From: Bacillota bacterium
GTDB lineage: Bacteria; Bacillota; Clostridia; Lachnospirales; Lachnospiraceae
Assembly: GCA_023419655.1 (NCBI GenBank)
Contig: JAEZXP010000172.1
Coordinates: 1-14,871, forward strand
DNA: 14,871 nucleotides
Reading direction: 5' to 3'
Shown: piece after piece, positions 1-8,330 of the stretch
Numbering within the stretch: the stretch's first letter is position 1
Layout of the letters: each line of letters opens with the position of its first letter
Translations under genes and position numbers: made by a program
The notes under the pieces: model-generated
What the model saw: only the letters and a program-made list of their open reading frames with translations
The model's database searches: none
Told to the model about the DNA's origin: nothing

Positions 1-225
1 ACCCTGGATTATTCAGGGGTAGAGCATGCACAATTTGAGGATGATGTATATTATTACTATGTAAAGGCTGTGCCGAAAGTAACCGTGACGGTGTCTCAGG
101 TCAATGTCAAGCATTTTAATATAAAGAACTCCGGCAGAAGGGAATTTAGCGACACGGATACGGATATGGAAGAGACAGATGATTATGAATATGAAGAGGA
201 TGAGGAAGAGGATACGAATTCATAG
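1..225 (+). CDS. 3' end of an unidentified gene, acidic C-terminal tail
   Basis: An open frame enters from the left edge and ends at TAG 223-225, giving the last 74 residues of a protein whose start is outside the window. The visible part begins with a mixed segment containing a run of four tyrosines (YYYY) and a beta-strand-like, valine-rich stretch (about residues 21-40). It ends in a strongly acidic tail rich in D and E (about residues 50-74). I do not recognise the family. The same-strand position 93 bp before cdaA allows, but does not prove, co-transcription. No terminator is obvious in 226-318; a TATAAT at 256-261 lacks a good -35, so an internal cdaA promoter there is possible but weak. 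Confidence 0.7.
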   Translation, partial: TLDYSGVEHAQFEDDVYYYYVKAVPKVTVTVSQVNVKHFNIKNSGRREFSDTDTDMEETDDYEYEEDEEEDTNS

Positions 226-318
226 CAAGGACATGATTCTCTCATAATTACAGATTATAATAAAGAGCGTAATCGGGCATACGATTTAACATGATAATAA
301 CGGCGGGAGAGATGGAGT

Positions 319-1191
319 ATGGAGGTAATCAGGAATATAATAAATGATTATAGGTTGACGATACCTGATATTCATATTACCGATATAATTGAAATTATTA
401 TACTTGCATTCCTTATTTATCAGGTAGTCAAGTGGATAAAGAACACAAGAGCCTGGACTTTGGTTAAGGGTCTTGTTGTTGTAATGTTATTTTGGTTCCT
501 CGCAGTTATATTTCAATTAAATGTTGTAAAATGGATTATTTCCAACACAATAAATGTAGGTATTATTGCTATCTTAATTGTTTTTCAGCCGGAGCTTCGA
601 AAAGCATTGGAGCAGTTAGGGAAGAAAAACATAGTCCGCTCCATAATAATCTTTGATGATGCGAAGGATAAGGGCGAGAGATTCTCGGACCATAGCCTGA
701 ATGAGATTATCCGGGCAACCTTTGAGCTGGCAAGGAATAAAACCGGTGCATTGATGGTTATTGAGGAAGGAACGCCCCTGAATGAATTTGAAAGTACTGG
801 AATATTTATTGACAGCATGATAAGCAGTGAGTTATTAATTAATATATTTGAGAAAAATACGCCGCTGCATGACGGAGCCGTTATACTTAGAGGAAACCGA
901 ATCGTAGCCGCCACCTGTTATCTTCCCTTGTCCGATAATATGCAATTAAGCAAGGATTTAGGAACAAGACACCGTGCCGGGATAGGTATCAGTGAGCTGT
1001 CAGACAGCCTTACCATCATCGTCTCCGAGGAGACGGGAAAGGTGTCTATAGCAAGGGAAGGCAAGTTGATTCGTAATGTTGATGGCGATTATCTCAGGGC
1101 GAAATTGATTGATGCCCAGAAAAAATCTACCGACAATAACCGGTTGAAATTTTGGAAGGGAAGATTTAAGAATGAAAGAGAAGTTGACTAG
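319..1191 (+). CDS. cdaA: diadenylate cyclase CdaA (membrane-bound c-di-AMP synthase)
   Basis: This enzyme joins two ATP molecules into the second messenger cyclic di-AMP, which in Bacillota controls potassium and osmolyte transport and cell-wall homeostasis. The 290-residue product has three predicted N-terminal membrane helices (about 20-39, 46-66, 69-91), then a DAC domain. The two catalytic signatures are present: DGA at residues 185-187 (within LHDGAVI) and RHR at 217-219 (within GTRHRAG). Length and order match the CdaA (YbbP) family rather than DisA or CdaS, which lack this three-helix front. The ATG at 319 follows a GGGAG at 305-309. Its last 20 bases overlap the next gene, the usual cdaA-cdaR coupling. 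No missing residue or frameshift is visible. Confidence 0.96.
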   Translation: MEVIRNIINDYRLTIPDIHITDIIEIIILAFLIYQVVKWIKNTRAWTLVKGLVVVMLFWFLAVIFQLNVVKWIISNTINVGIIAILIVFQPELRKALEQLGKKNIVRSIIIFDDAKDKGERFSDHSLNEIIRATFELARNKTGALMVIEEGTPLNEFESTGIFIDSMISSELLINIFEKNTPLHDGAVILRGNRIVAATCYLPLSDNMQLSKDLGTRHRAGIGISELSDSLTIIVSEETGKVSIAREGKLIRNVDGDYLRAKLIDAQKKSTDNNRLKFWKGRFKNEREVD

Positions 1192-2398
1192 AAATATTGG
1201 CGTTAAGATAATGTCCGTACTTCTTGCCGTTTTATTGTGGCTGGTCATTACAAATCTGGACGACCCTGTCAGGTACAAGGAATTCTCAGATGTGCAGGTT
1301 ACTATCTTGAATGAGGACATTATAAAGACCCCTAACCAGAGCTATGTAATTGCGGAAGGTGAAACCATCGATTTTAAGGTTGCTGCCAGACGTTCTATTA
1401 TCGAGTCCTTAACTGAGTCGGATTTTGATGTAACAGCTGACTTTGCTCATTTATCCAGTGTCAATTCGGTTAATATCAATATCAAACCCAGAAGATATAA
1501 AGACGATATACAGATTGTTGACAGAGGGGAAGTTCAATATGTCATTGTCAGCATAGAGGAATTATTAGCAAAGCAATTTAAGGTAAATATAGTGGAGAAG
1601 GGCAAAGCAGCCGAAGGATACTATCTGGGACCCAAATCAGCCACGCCGGTTATGATAGAAGTGACCGGTCCTAAGAGCCGGATTGAAAACATAAAGCAGG
1701 TCGTGGTAGAGGCGGATGTGGAAGGAGCCTCTAAAAAGGTAACCCAATTATTAAGGCCTTCGTGTCTGGATGAAGAAGGCAATGTAATTGACGCCTCCAG
1801 ATTAGGCTTCAGCAGCAGATATATAGAGATAACCATGGAATATTATCCGATTAAGGAGATTCCATTAACAATAACGACTGTCGGACAGCCGGCAGACGGC
1901 TATATTATGACGAATATGGAGTATCAGCCCAAGACGATAGAGATTGCCGCTGAGGCTTCAAAGCTAAGGAGCATCAATATGCTGGAAGCTACGTATGATA
2001 TTACTGGTGCGAATGGCAGAATAGAGGATTATATTGAATTGCCTGAATGGCTGGAGGAAGGGGTCTATCTGGTTGGTGCAGATACATCTGCTTCGATAAA
2101 TGTTACGATAGAGAAGGTTGAGACAAAGGAATTATCCATATGGCCCAATGATATCGAGCTTAGAAATAAACCAAATAGTCTGGACGCGTCCTATATTACA
2201 AAGGGACCTATCAAGGTCAATATCCTGGGTCCCGCCAGTGAGATAGAACCGGTAACGAGGAATACGCTGAAGCCTTTTATTAATTTATCGGAATATTCCT
2301 CCGGTACATATTATTTGTACCTTGAAACCGACATATCTAAGAATGTATCAATTGATGATGCTTCCAAAGTGCTTCTAAATCTTGTTGTGGAACCTTAA
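1172..2398 (+). CDS. cdaR: YbbR-domain protein, CdaA regulator (CdaR)
   Basis: The 408-residue product has one N-terminal membrane helix (about residues 10-28) followed by an extracytoplasmic region that reads as four YbbR-like beta modules (about 35-120, 125-215, 222-305, 310-405). Recurring phrases such as VTGPKSRI and ILGPASEI are typical of the module. In Bacillus and Listeria the equivalent protein binds CdaA at the membrane and modulates c-di-AMP synthesis. The ATG at 1172 lies inside cdaA (20-bp overlap, different frame), implying translational coupling. In many Bacillota glmM follows directly; here an intrinsic terminator follows instead, so glmM must be elsewhere or absent from this transcript. 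The family is certain; the regulatory role is inferred from the conserved pairing. Confidence 0.92.
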   Translation: MKEKLTRNIGVKIMSVLLAVLLWLVITNLDDPVRYKEFSDVQVTILNEDIIKTPNQSYVIAEGETIDFKVAARRSIIESLTESDFDVTADFAHLSSVNSVNINIKPRRYKDDIQIVDRGEVQYVIVSIEELLAKQFKVNIVEKGKAAEGYYLGPKSATPVMIEVTGPKSRIENIKQVVVEADVEGASKKVTQLLRPSCLDEEGNVIDASRLGFSSRYIEITMEYYPIKEIPLTITTVGQPADGYIMTNMEYQPKTIEIAAEASKLRSINMLEATYDITGANGRIEDYIELPEWLEEGVYLVGADTSASINVTIEKVETKELSIWPNDIELRNKPNSLDASYITKGPIKVNILGPASEIEPVTRNTLKPFINLSEYSSGTYYLYLETDISKNVSIDDASKVLLNLVVEP

Positions 2399-2441
2399 TA
2401 GATGTAATTATTTATAGATGAAAATTCAGGAAGAATGCAAA

Positions 2442-2481
2442 GAGCTGGCGATTAGATAATATACTAATCGCCGGCTTTTTA
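2442..2481 (+). terminator. intrinsic terminator after cdaA-ybbR
   Basis: Arms at 2444-2455 (GCTGGCGATTAG) and 2464-2475 (CTAATCGCCGGC) form a 12-bp stem with one G-T wobble, an 8-nt loop and a following TTTTT (2476-2480). It lies 46 bp after the ybbR stop and before a new promoter, so it separates the two transcription units. Confidence 0.9.
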
Positions 2482-2507
2482 TATGCCGTAATACAATCAG
2501 CCGGAGA

Positions 2508-2536
2508 TTGACTTGCGATTAGAATAGGAATATAAT
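2508..2536 (+). promoter_or_regulatory. sigma-A-type promoter for yfhO and the glycosyltransferase gene
   Basis: TTGACT (2508-2513) and TATAAT (2531-2536) are separated by exactly 17 bp. Transcription should start near 2543. This leaves about 29 nt before the TTG at 2572 or about 110 nt before the preferred ATG at 2653. Confidence 0.85.
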
Positions 2537-2652
2537 GTAGAGACCATGGATTAGGGATTGATAAAAGGATTTTGCTGATTAAGAGAATAAAGAAATCTGA
2601 TATGTATAACATATTAAATATAGAATATATCATTGTCAGTATGCGAGGTCTT

Positions 2653-5310
2653 ATGGTTGAGAAAAAGAACAGATTTGAAAATATTTATTTGAGATATACA
2701 TTATCATTTGTTGTATTGGCACTTATCACTTTCTTGCCATTTTTAACAGAAGGTAAATCCTTTGTATGGGAGACGGACGGGATAAGCCAGCATTATCCTA
2801 TCTTATATTATTACGGCAATTTATTGAAAGGAATTTTATCGGGACAGGGATTTCCCATGGTCGATTTTAGAATCGGCCTGGGCTTTGATACCATTTCAAC
2901 AACGCATTATTATGCGCTGGGAGATCCGATTGCATTGCTCTCCGTGTTTATGACTTCGAAAATTGCCGTTTTTATCTATGGTATGCTGGTCATATTGCGT
3001 CTGTATCTTGCGGGAATCTCCTTTATCCTGTTTGCAGGGATTTGGAGAAAGAAGGACTTGCCGGTACTTCTGGGAGCCTTGATTTATGTTTTTTGCGGCT
3101 ATTCTTTTTATGCGGGAGTAAGACATCCCTTTTTCCTAAATCCAATGATTTATTTGCCGCTGCTGCTTCTTGGCATCGAGAGGATAATGCAGAAAAAAAA
3201 GCCGGTTTTATTTATTATGATTACATTTACGGCTGCGATAAGTAACTTTTACTTCTTCTACATGTTAACAATTGCAGCTGTCTTTTATTTTATTATCCGG
3301 TATATTTTTGTATATCAGAAGTCACACCAGAAAGTTTTTAAAGGCTTTCTGCTGACAGGACTGCGAACGGCAGGGTATTATCTGGTTGGACTTGGTATGG
3401 CAGCATTTATATTTCTTCCGGTCGTCTATGCATTTATGCAAAATGGCCGTTCGGAAAGCAAACCGCAGCTGCTTATAGGGTTTTTACATTATCAAAAAGG
3501 CTATTATTATAAATTGCTTCAGGGATTATTTGCAACGGGGATATCTCCGGGATATTGGGTTAACCTTACATTTTCAACCGTTATAGCCGTTAGTCTGGCT
3601 ATTGCAATGACCTATAAAAAGTATAGGCAGCTAAGGGCAGTAATCGTTGCCGCATTCCTTGGGTTATCAATACCTCTGTTCGGATATGCGATGAACGGAT
3701 TCTCCTATATTACGAACCGGTGGAGCTTCTCCATCAGTATATTGGCGGCAATTTTATTTACAATAACCTATGATGAGTTATTTGTAAAAAATAAAAGACG
3801 GAACATCCTTCTTTCGCTGGGGGCACTGGGATATGGAATCATTGCATTTTATAATAATTCCAATAAGCTGGTAAAATATGAATTCTTTTTATTGGCAGCT
3901 ACAATCATGATAATACTGCTGCTTCAATCCGACCGGTTTATAGAGAAAAAATCACTTAAGAAGTTCGTCCTGACGGCGCTTGTCTTTATTACCCTGGGAT
4001 TTCACGGATATGCATATTATTCGCCCGGGTTCTATGGATATGTTGATGAGTTCCTGACCAGGAAGGAAGTGGAGGAGCAAACCCGTGCGGGAGTGCTGAC
4101 GATGATAGATGCCATAGAGGATGACTCCTTTTACCGCATTGAAACCTTCGGTGATAAAAGCAGAAATGAAGCATTATGCAAAGATTTTTATGATGTATCG
4201 GGTTACTTTAGTGTTATGGACGGAAATATAACGGACTATTATAAACAGCTGGAGCTATTAAACCAACGCAATGCCTACCGATTTGATAATCATGATAACC
4301 GTACGGTATTAAATGCATTGGCCAATGTAAAATATTTTGTCACAACACATAAGAGTACCGCACCCTATGCGTATGAATTAATAGGCAAAAAAGAAGGCCC
4401 GGATAAATATTATCTTTATAAGAATCTGTTCTGGGTACCTTTTGGTTATACCTATGACCATTATATTCTGGAAAATGAATATGATAAGCTGAGTGCATTG
4501 GAAAAACAGAGTACGCTGCTAAAGGCTGTTGTCCTGGAGAATGAGCTGGATAGCATCCCTAAAATTGCGCAGGATTTCGACAGGGGTATTGAAGGGCTTA
4601 GAGCGGACATTATACCCGACGAGAATATAGAATTGAAGGACGGCTTAATTAAGGTCAAAAAGGCCGGAGCCACAATTACGCTGAATACCCAGTCAAAGCC
4701 TAAATCAGAGGTATATGTAAGACTTAAAGGATTTAATATAGAAAAACGCGCTTCCACAATGATGACCTTAAAGGTGCGGGCTGAAAAGGAAGCCGCTAAG
4801 AATGTAAATGTAAGAAGCCGCTATCATAACACCTATTTTAGAGAGGATTATCTTATTAATACCGGATACAGTAAGAAGAGTAAATCGTTTATTACGATTG
4901 AATTTTTACAAAAGGGAACCTATAGCTGTGATAGCATTGAGGTATATAATGTGGAGATGGATTACTATAAAACCGCTATCAAGGAGCTGGGACGATTTGC
5001 ATTAAGCAATATAAAACAATCCAACAATCTGATTCAGGGGGATATTACCTTGGACCGTGATAAAATGATGGTATTTAGTATTCCTTATAGTAAGGGATGG
5101 AAGGCGTATGTGAATAATCAAAGAGTAGAGGTTCTTCGGGCTAATACGATGAACACAGCCATTGCTTTAGAAGAGGGAGAGAATCATATCACCCTCCGAT
5201 ACCGGACACCGTTTTTAATGCCCGGAATGATTATTTCGGCAGCAGCCTTGCTCGTATTTACCATAATACTAATCGATATCAAACGTAAGCCAGAACCATC
5301 TGACTTTTAA
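2653..5310 (+). CDS. yfhO: YfhO-family membrane protein (putative GT-C glycosyltransferase)
   Basis: This 885-residue multispanning protein has a first helix at about 15-33, then an outside loop with the family signature DGISQHYP (D42, Q46), many further helices to about residue 460, a large soluble region (about 475-850) and a last helix near the C terminus. An acidic residue in the first outside loop is characteristic of GT-C enzymes, which take sugars from polyprenyl phosphate outside the cell. In Bacillus subtilis YfhO works with CsbB to glycosylate lipoteichoic acid. The next gene here is a CsbB-like synthase, so the same division of labour is likely; the acceptor is unknown. The frame is open back to a TTG at 2572, but that codon sits only 2-3 nt from AAAGGA. 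I prefer ATG 2653, preceded by GAGGT (2645-2649) and starting just before helix 1. The start is uncertain. Confidence 0.88.
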   Translation: MVEKKNRFENIYLRYTLSFVVLALITFLPFLTEGKSFVWETDGISQHYPILYYYGNLLKGILSGQGFPMVDFRIGLGFDTISTTHYYALGDPIALLSVFMTSKIAVFIYGMLVILRLYLAGISFILFAGIWRKKDLPVLLGALIYVFCGYSFYAGVRHPFFLNPMIYLPLLLLGIERIMQKKKPVLFIMITFTAAISNFYFFYMLTIAAVFYFIIRYIFVYQKSHQKVFKGFLLTGLRTAGYYLVGLGMAAFIFLPVVYAFMQNGRSESKPQLLIGFLHYQKGYYYKLLQGLFATGISPGYWVNLTFSTVIAVSLAIAMTYKKYRQLRAVIVAAFLGLSIPLFGYAMNGFSYITNRWSFSISILAAILFTITYDELFVKNKRRNILLSLGALGYGIIAFYNNSNKLVKYEFFLLAATIMIILLLQSDRFIEKKSLKKFVLTALVFITLGFHGYAYYSPGFYGYVDEFLTRKEVEEQTRAGVLTMIDAIEDDSFYRIETFGDKSRNEALCKDFYDVSGYFSVMDGNITDYYKQLELLNQRNAYRFDNHDNRTVLNALANVKYFVTTHKSTAPYAYELIGKKEGPDKYYLYKNLFWVPFGYTYDHYILENEYDKLSALEKQSTLLKAVVLENELDSIPKIAQDFDRGIEGLRADIIPDENIELKDGLIKVKKAGATITLNTQSKPKSEVYVRLKGFNIEKRASTMMTLKVRAEKEAAKNVNVRSRYHNTYFREDYLINTGYSKKSKSFITIEFLQKGTYSCDSIEVYNVEMDYYKTAIKELGRFALSNIKQSNNLIQGDITLDRDKMMVFSIPYSKGWKAYVNNQRVEVLRANTMNTAIALEEGENHITLRYRTPFLMPGMIISAAALLVFTIILIDIKRKPEPSDF

Positions 5311-5336
5311 TATTACTGACAGGAAGGGGAAAGGAC

Positions 5337-6263
5337 ATGGAAGTATTATCAGTAATTGTTCCGTGTTACAATGAAGAGGAAGTTCTGCCGCTTTTTTATG
5401 AAGAGATTACAAAAGTAGCAGAATTACTAAACCAACTAAAATTTGAATTTATATTTGTCAATGACGGCTCCGGAGACAATACGCTGGCGGTAATTAAGTC
5501 TATGCGGCAGAAGGACGAAAGGGTTCATTACTCTTCTTTTTCAAGAAATTTCGGAAAAGAGGCCGCTATCTATGCAGGGCTTAAAAAAGCTGCCGGAGAT
5601 TATGTGGTTATTATCGATGCAGACCTTCAGGACCCGCCCGCTCTGATAAGTGAAATGTATGACGCTGTAAAGAATGAAGGATTTGATTGTGTTGCAACCA
5701 AGCGTAATACCAGAGAAGGAGAGCCGAGGGTACGTTCATTTTTTGCCAGGTGCTTTTATCGCCTGTTCAATAAAATATCGAAGATAGAGATTATGGACGG
5801 TGCAAGGGACTACCGGTTTATGACCAGACAGGTCGTGGATGCAATTTTGGATATGTCTGAATACAACCGGTTTTCCAAGGGCATCTTTAGCTGGGTGGGC
5901 TTTAATACAAAATGGCTTGAGTATAATAATATACAAAGGGCGGCGGGTGAAACAAAGTGGTCATTCTGGAAACTGTTCTTGTATTCGATTGAAGGGATTA
6001 CGGCATTTTCTACGGCACCCTTGGCGTTGGCATCCGTATTCGGAATTATATTCTGCCTTTTATCATTTTTGCTTATAATCGTTATCATACTGAGGACCAT
6101 TATCTGGGGTGATCCGACCTCCGGGTGGCCGTCCTTAGTATGTATAATTAGTCTGCTGAGCGGAGTTCAGATGCTTTGTACTGGAATTATGGGACAATAT
6201 CTGGCAAAGACATATTTGGAATCAAAGAAAAGGCCTGTATTTATTGTAAAAGAAGATGAATAA
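5337..6263 (+). CDS. CsbB/GtrB-like polyprenyl-phosphate glycosyltransferase (GT2)
   Basis: The 308-residue product has an N-terminal GT-A domain starting IVPCYNEEE, with VND (41-43), the metal-binding DAD (D94, D96 in DADLQDPP), the RNFGKEAA motif and the GETKWSFWKL segment near residues 203-212. Two C-terminal membrane helices follow (about 225-255 and 263-295). This layout is that of enzymes such as CsbB, GtrB and ArnC, which load a nucleotide-activated sugar onto undecaprenyl phosphate on the inner face. Sugar identity cannot be read from sequence. It follows yfhO by 26 bp with AGGAAGGGG at 5321-5329. A GtrA/GtcA-type flippase, often the third member, is not in the window. The family is firm; the glycosylation role rests on the pairing. 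Confidence 0.92.
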   Translation: MEVLSVIVPCYNEEEVLPLFYEEITKVAELLNQLKFEFIFVNDGSGDNTLAVIKSMRQKDERVHYSSFSRNFGKEAAIYAGLKKAAGDYVVIIDADLQDPPALISEMYDAVKNEGFDCVATKRNTREGEPRVRSFFARCFYRLFNKISKIEIMDGARDYRFMTRQVVDAILDMSEYNRFSKGIFSWVGFNTKWLEYNNIQRAAGETKWSFWKLFLYSIEGITAFSTAPLALASVFGIIFCLLSFLLIIVIILRTIIWGDPTSGWPSLVCIISLLSGVQMLCTGIMGQYLAKTYLESKKRPVFIVKEDE

Positions 6264-6288
6264 ATATAGATTTATGTGAAAAAATCAG

Positions 6289-6317
6289 TTGCCAATCAAA
6301 TTCTTCGGTGCTATAAT
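6289..6317 (+). promoter_or_regulatory. sigma-A-type promoter for leuA
   Basis: TTGCCA (6289-6294) and TATAAT (6312-6317) have a 17-bp spacer. The predicted start near 6324 gives a leader of roughly 228 nt before the leuA ATG. Confidence 0.8.
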
Positions 6318-6320
6318 TGA

Positions 6321-6341
6321 GGTCACTATATTTTAGTGGTC
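6321..6341 (+). other. small hairpin at the leuA transcription start
   Basis: GGTCACT (6321-6327) and AGTGGTC (6335-6341) form a 7-bp stem with two G-T wobbles and a 7-nt A/T loop. It could be a weak end for the upstream transcript (the following sequence is CTTATTC rather than a T run) or an operator at the leuA start site. No better terminator was found after the glycosyltransferase gene. Confidence 0.35.
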
Positions 6342-6551
6342 TTATTCATACTATTTATAAGTGCTACATATTATAACATAATAACGTAACAACGATAAAT
6401 CACATGAAAGGATATGATCAATTGGGACTCGAGTAGACAATAGCACATTGTTTATTGTTAAGAAATACAGTGTGATATACCGACTCCGTAGTTAGTATAA
6501 TTTTTTAATCTTGTATTTTTTAATAAATTATATTAATTGGGAGGATATGCA
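6324..6551 (+). promoter_or_regulatory. leuA 5' leader with competing helices (candidate attenuator)
   Basis: About 228 nt lie between the predicted start and the leuA ATG. ACAATA (6437-6442) can pair with TATTGT (6453-6458). The intervening CACATTGT (6444-6451) can instead pair with ACAGTGTG (6467-6474), 8 bp with one wobble. The four segments are in H-type pseudoknot order, or they can form alternative hairpins. A terminator-like hairpin follows at 6476. A perfect 6-3-6 palindrome TATTAT/ATAATA lies at 6369-6383. I see no T-box signature (GGGTGG..ACCGCG) and no convincing leucine-rich leader peptide. A 10-codon ORF at 6404-6436 contains two Leu codons and ends one base before the first helix, but it has no ribosome binding site. 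Confidence 0.45.
6476..6506 (+). terminator. candidate attenuation terminator in the leuA leader
   Basis: TATAC (6476-6480) pairs with GTATA (6495-6499). Inside, GACT (6482-6485) pairs with AGTT (6490-6493), leaving one C-A mismatch and a CCGT loop. TTTTTT follows at 6501-6506. The stem is A/T-rich and weak, but its place 46 nt before the leuA ATG suits conditional termination. Confidence 0.4.
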
Positions 6552-8222
6552 ATGATGAATTATAAAAGATATAAAAGAAATCCAGTGATTGAGCTTGCGG
6601 ATAGGCAATGGCCTAATAAGGAAATTAAAAAGGCACCGGTTTGGTGCAGTGTAGATTTAAGAGACGGAAACCAGGCATTAATTGAGCCGATGGTTGTTGA
6701 AGAAAAGATTGAATTCTTTAAGATGCTGCTTGATTTGGGATTTAAGGAAATAGAAGTGGGATTTCCATCTGCTTCCCAGATAGAATATGATTTCCTAAGA
6801 CAGCTTATTGACCGGAAGTTAATTCCCGATGATGTAACAGTCCAGGTACTGGTACAATGCAGAGAGCATTTGTTAAAAAGAACTTTCGAGGCGTTGGAGG
6901 GCTTGCCGAAGGCAATCGTTCATATTTATAATTCTGTGTCCGTATTACAGCGGGACGTGGTATTTAATATGAACAAAGAGCAGATTAAGAAGATTGCAGT
7001 TGATGCTGCCGGAATGGTTAAGGAATATGCGGAAGAATTTCCAGGGGAAATTATATTGGAATATTCGCCGGAAAGCTTTACCGGAACCGAAGTTGACTAT
7101 GCGCTGGAAGTATGTGAGGCAGTAATTGATACCTGGGGTCCTACTCCGGAAAATAAGATAATCATTAATCTTCCTTCAACAGTGGAGATGAATACTCCAA
7201 ATGTGTATGCTGACCAGATAGAATGGATGAACAGGAACTTTAAGAACAGGGATAGCATCATTCTCAGCGTGCATCCTCACAATGACCGCGGAACCGGTAT
7301 AGCAGCCACAGAGCTGGCAATTCTGGCAGGAGCAGACAGAGTAGAGGGGACCTTATTCGGTAATGGAGAAAGAACCGGCAATGTGGATATCCTGACAATT
7401 GCTTTCAATATGTTCTCCCAGGGAATAGACCCGGAGCTTAATATATCACGGATTAATGATATTATAGAAGTGTATGAGCGTTTGACCAAGATGAAGGTTC
7501 ATGAAAGACATCCCTATGCAGGAAAGCTGGTATTTACGGCATTTTCCGGCTCTCATCAGGATGCAATTAATAAAGGAATGCGTGCGATGAGGGAAAGACA
7601 AAGTACGATATGGGAGGTTCCGTATCTGCCTATTAATCCTTCGGATATCGGCAGAGATTACGAACCGGTTGTCCGTATCAACAGTCAGTCCGGCAAGGGC
7701 GGTGTAGCATTTATTCTGGAGACATACTTCGGATACAAGCTGCCAAAGTCTATGCATAAGGAATTTGCAGATGTAATACAGTCCGTATCTGAAAAGCAGG
7801 GAGAGGTTTCTCCTGAGCAGATTCGGGATGAATTCGTCAAATGCTATATTGACAGGAAAGAGCCGCTGCATTTCAGAAGGTGTAAGTTCGAGGATATTAT
7901 GGAGCAGGAAGAAGGATGCACGCATACAGTCGTCCATTATACGGACCATGGTGTGGAGAAATCCTTTGAAGCTACCGGAAACGGGCCGATTGATGCAGTC
8001 TTGAAGGGCTTAAAGGAAGAGCTTAATATAAATGTTAAGGTATTAGACTATACAGAGCATGCTCTTGGCGGAGGCGAGGGTGCCCATGCTGCGGCCTATA
8101 TCCATATGGTGGATATCAATACAGGTAAAGCAACCTTTGGCGTGGGAGTCAGCTCCAATATCACCAGAGCATCCATCAGGGCAATGTTTAGTGCCATCAA
8201 TAGATTGAATTTGAGAAGTTAA
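6552..8222 (+). CDS. leuA: 2-isopropylmalate synthase, long form
   Basis: LeuA condenses acetyl-CoA with 2-oxoisovalerate, the first committed step of leucine synthesis. The 556-residue protein has a TIM-barrel catalytic domain with the metal-site motif LRDGNQ (36-41, D38) and HPHNDRG (H241 and H243). A linker and a C-terminal regulatory domain follow (about 430-550) with FEATGNGPIDAV and GGGEGAHAAAY, the region that binds leucine for feedback inhibition in this family. Length and the RNPVIELADRQWPNK opening fit the longer LeuA class seen in actinobacteria and many clostridia. GGGAGGA at 6539-6545 lies 6 nt before ATG 6552, so the upstream in-frame TTG at 6537 is not the start; ATG 6555 is an alternative. 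No leuBCD follows, so the gene appears monocistronic. Confidence 0.96.
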   Translation: MMNYKRYKRNPVIELADRQWPNKEIKKAPVWCSVDLRDGNQALIEPMVVEEKIEFFKMLLDLGFKEIEVGFPSASQIEYDFLRQLIDRKLIPDDVTVQVLVQCREHLLKRTFEALEGLPKAIVHIYNSVSVLQRDVVFNMNKEQIKKIAVDAAGMVKEYAEEFPGEIILEYSPESFTGTEVDYALEVCEAVIDTWGPTPENKIIINLPSTVEMNTPNVYADQIEWMNRNFKNRDSIILSVHPHNDRGTGIAATELAILAGADRVEGTLFGNGERTGNVDILTIAFNMFSQGIDPELNISRINDIIEVYERLTKMKVHERHPYAGKLVFTAFSGSHQDAINKGMRAMRERQSTIWEVPYLPINPSDIGRDYEPVVRINSQSGKGGVAFILETYFGYKLPKSMHKEFADVIQSVSEKQGEVSPEQIRDEFVKCYIDRKEPLHFRRCKFEDIMEQEEGCTHTVVHYTDHGVEKSFEATGNGPIDAVLKGLKEELNINVKVLDYTEHALGGGEGAHAAAYIHMVDINTGKATFGVGVSSNITRASIRAMFSAINRLNLRS

Positions 8223-8273
8223 ATAATCAGGCCTGTAAAAAGGAATCGATACAAAATAAATTTTTAATTGCAG

Positions 8274-8330
8274 GGCGGTATAGCGCAAAGTTATGCCGTC
8301 TTGTTCTTGTGTTATGACGGCATTTCTTTT
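8274..8330 (+). terminator. overlapping hairpins between convergent leuA and tetR
   Basis: ATGCCGTC (8293-8300) pairs perfectly with GACGGCAT (8316-8323) and is followed by TTCTTTT, forming an intrinsic terminator for leuA. The same left arm can also pair upstream, GGCGGTATAG (8274-8283) with TTATGCCGTC (8291-8300), a 10-bp stem with wobbles. The downstream arm lies within the last codons of the convergent tetR-type gene. The pair probably terminates transcription from both sides. Confidence 0.7.

Noticed and set aside
256..261. TATAAT upstream of cdaA as a promoter
   Set aside because: There is no acceptable -35 hexamer at the right distance; too weak to list as a feature.
6404..6436. Leucine attenuator leader peptide (10 codons)
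   Set aside because: Only two Leu codons, no ribosome binding site, and the following helices do not overlap the terminator stem as classical attenuation needs. Kept only as a remark.
6324..6551. T-box riboswitch upstream of leuA
   Set aside because: The conserved GGGTGG..ACCGCG antiterminator core is absent on careful reading of the leader.
7446..7949. 167-codon minus-strand open frame inside leuA
   Set aside because: It is antisense to a well-conserved catalytic and linker region of leuA and shows no family features.
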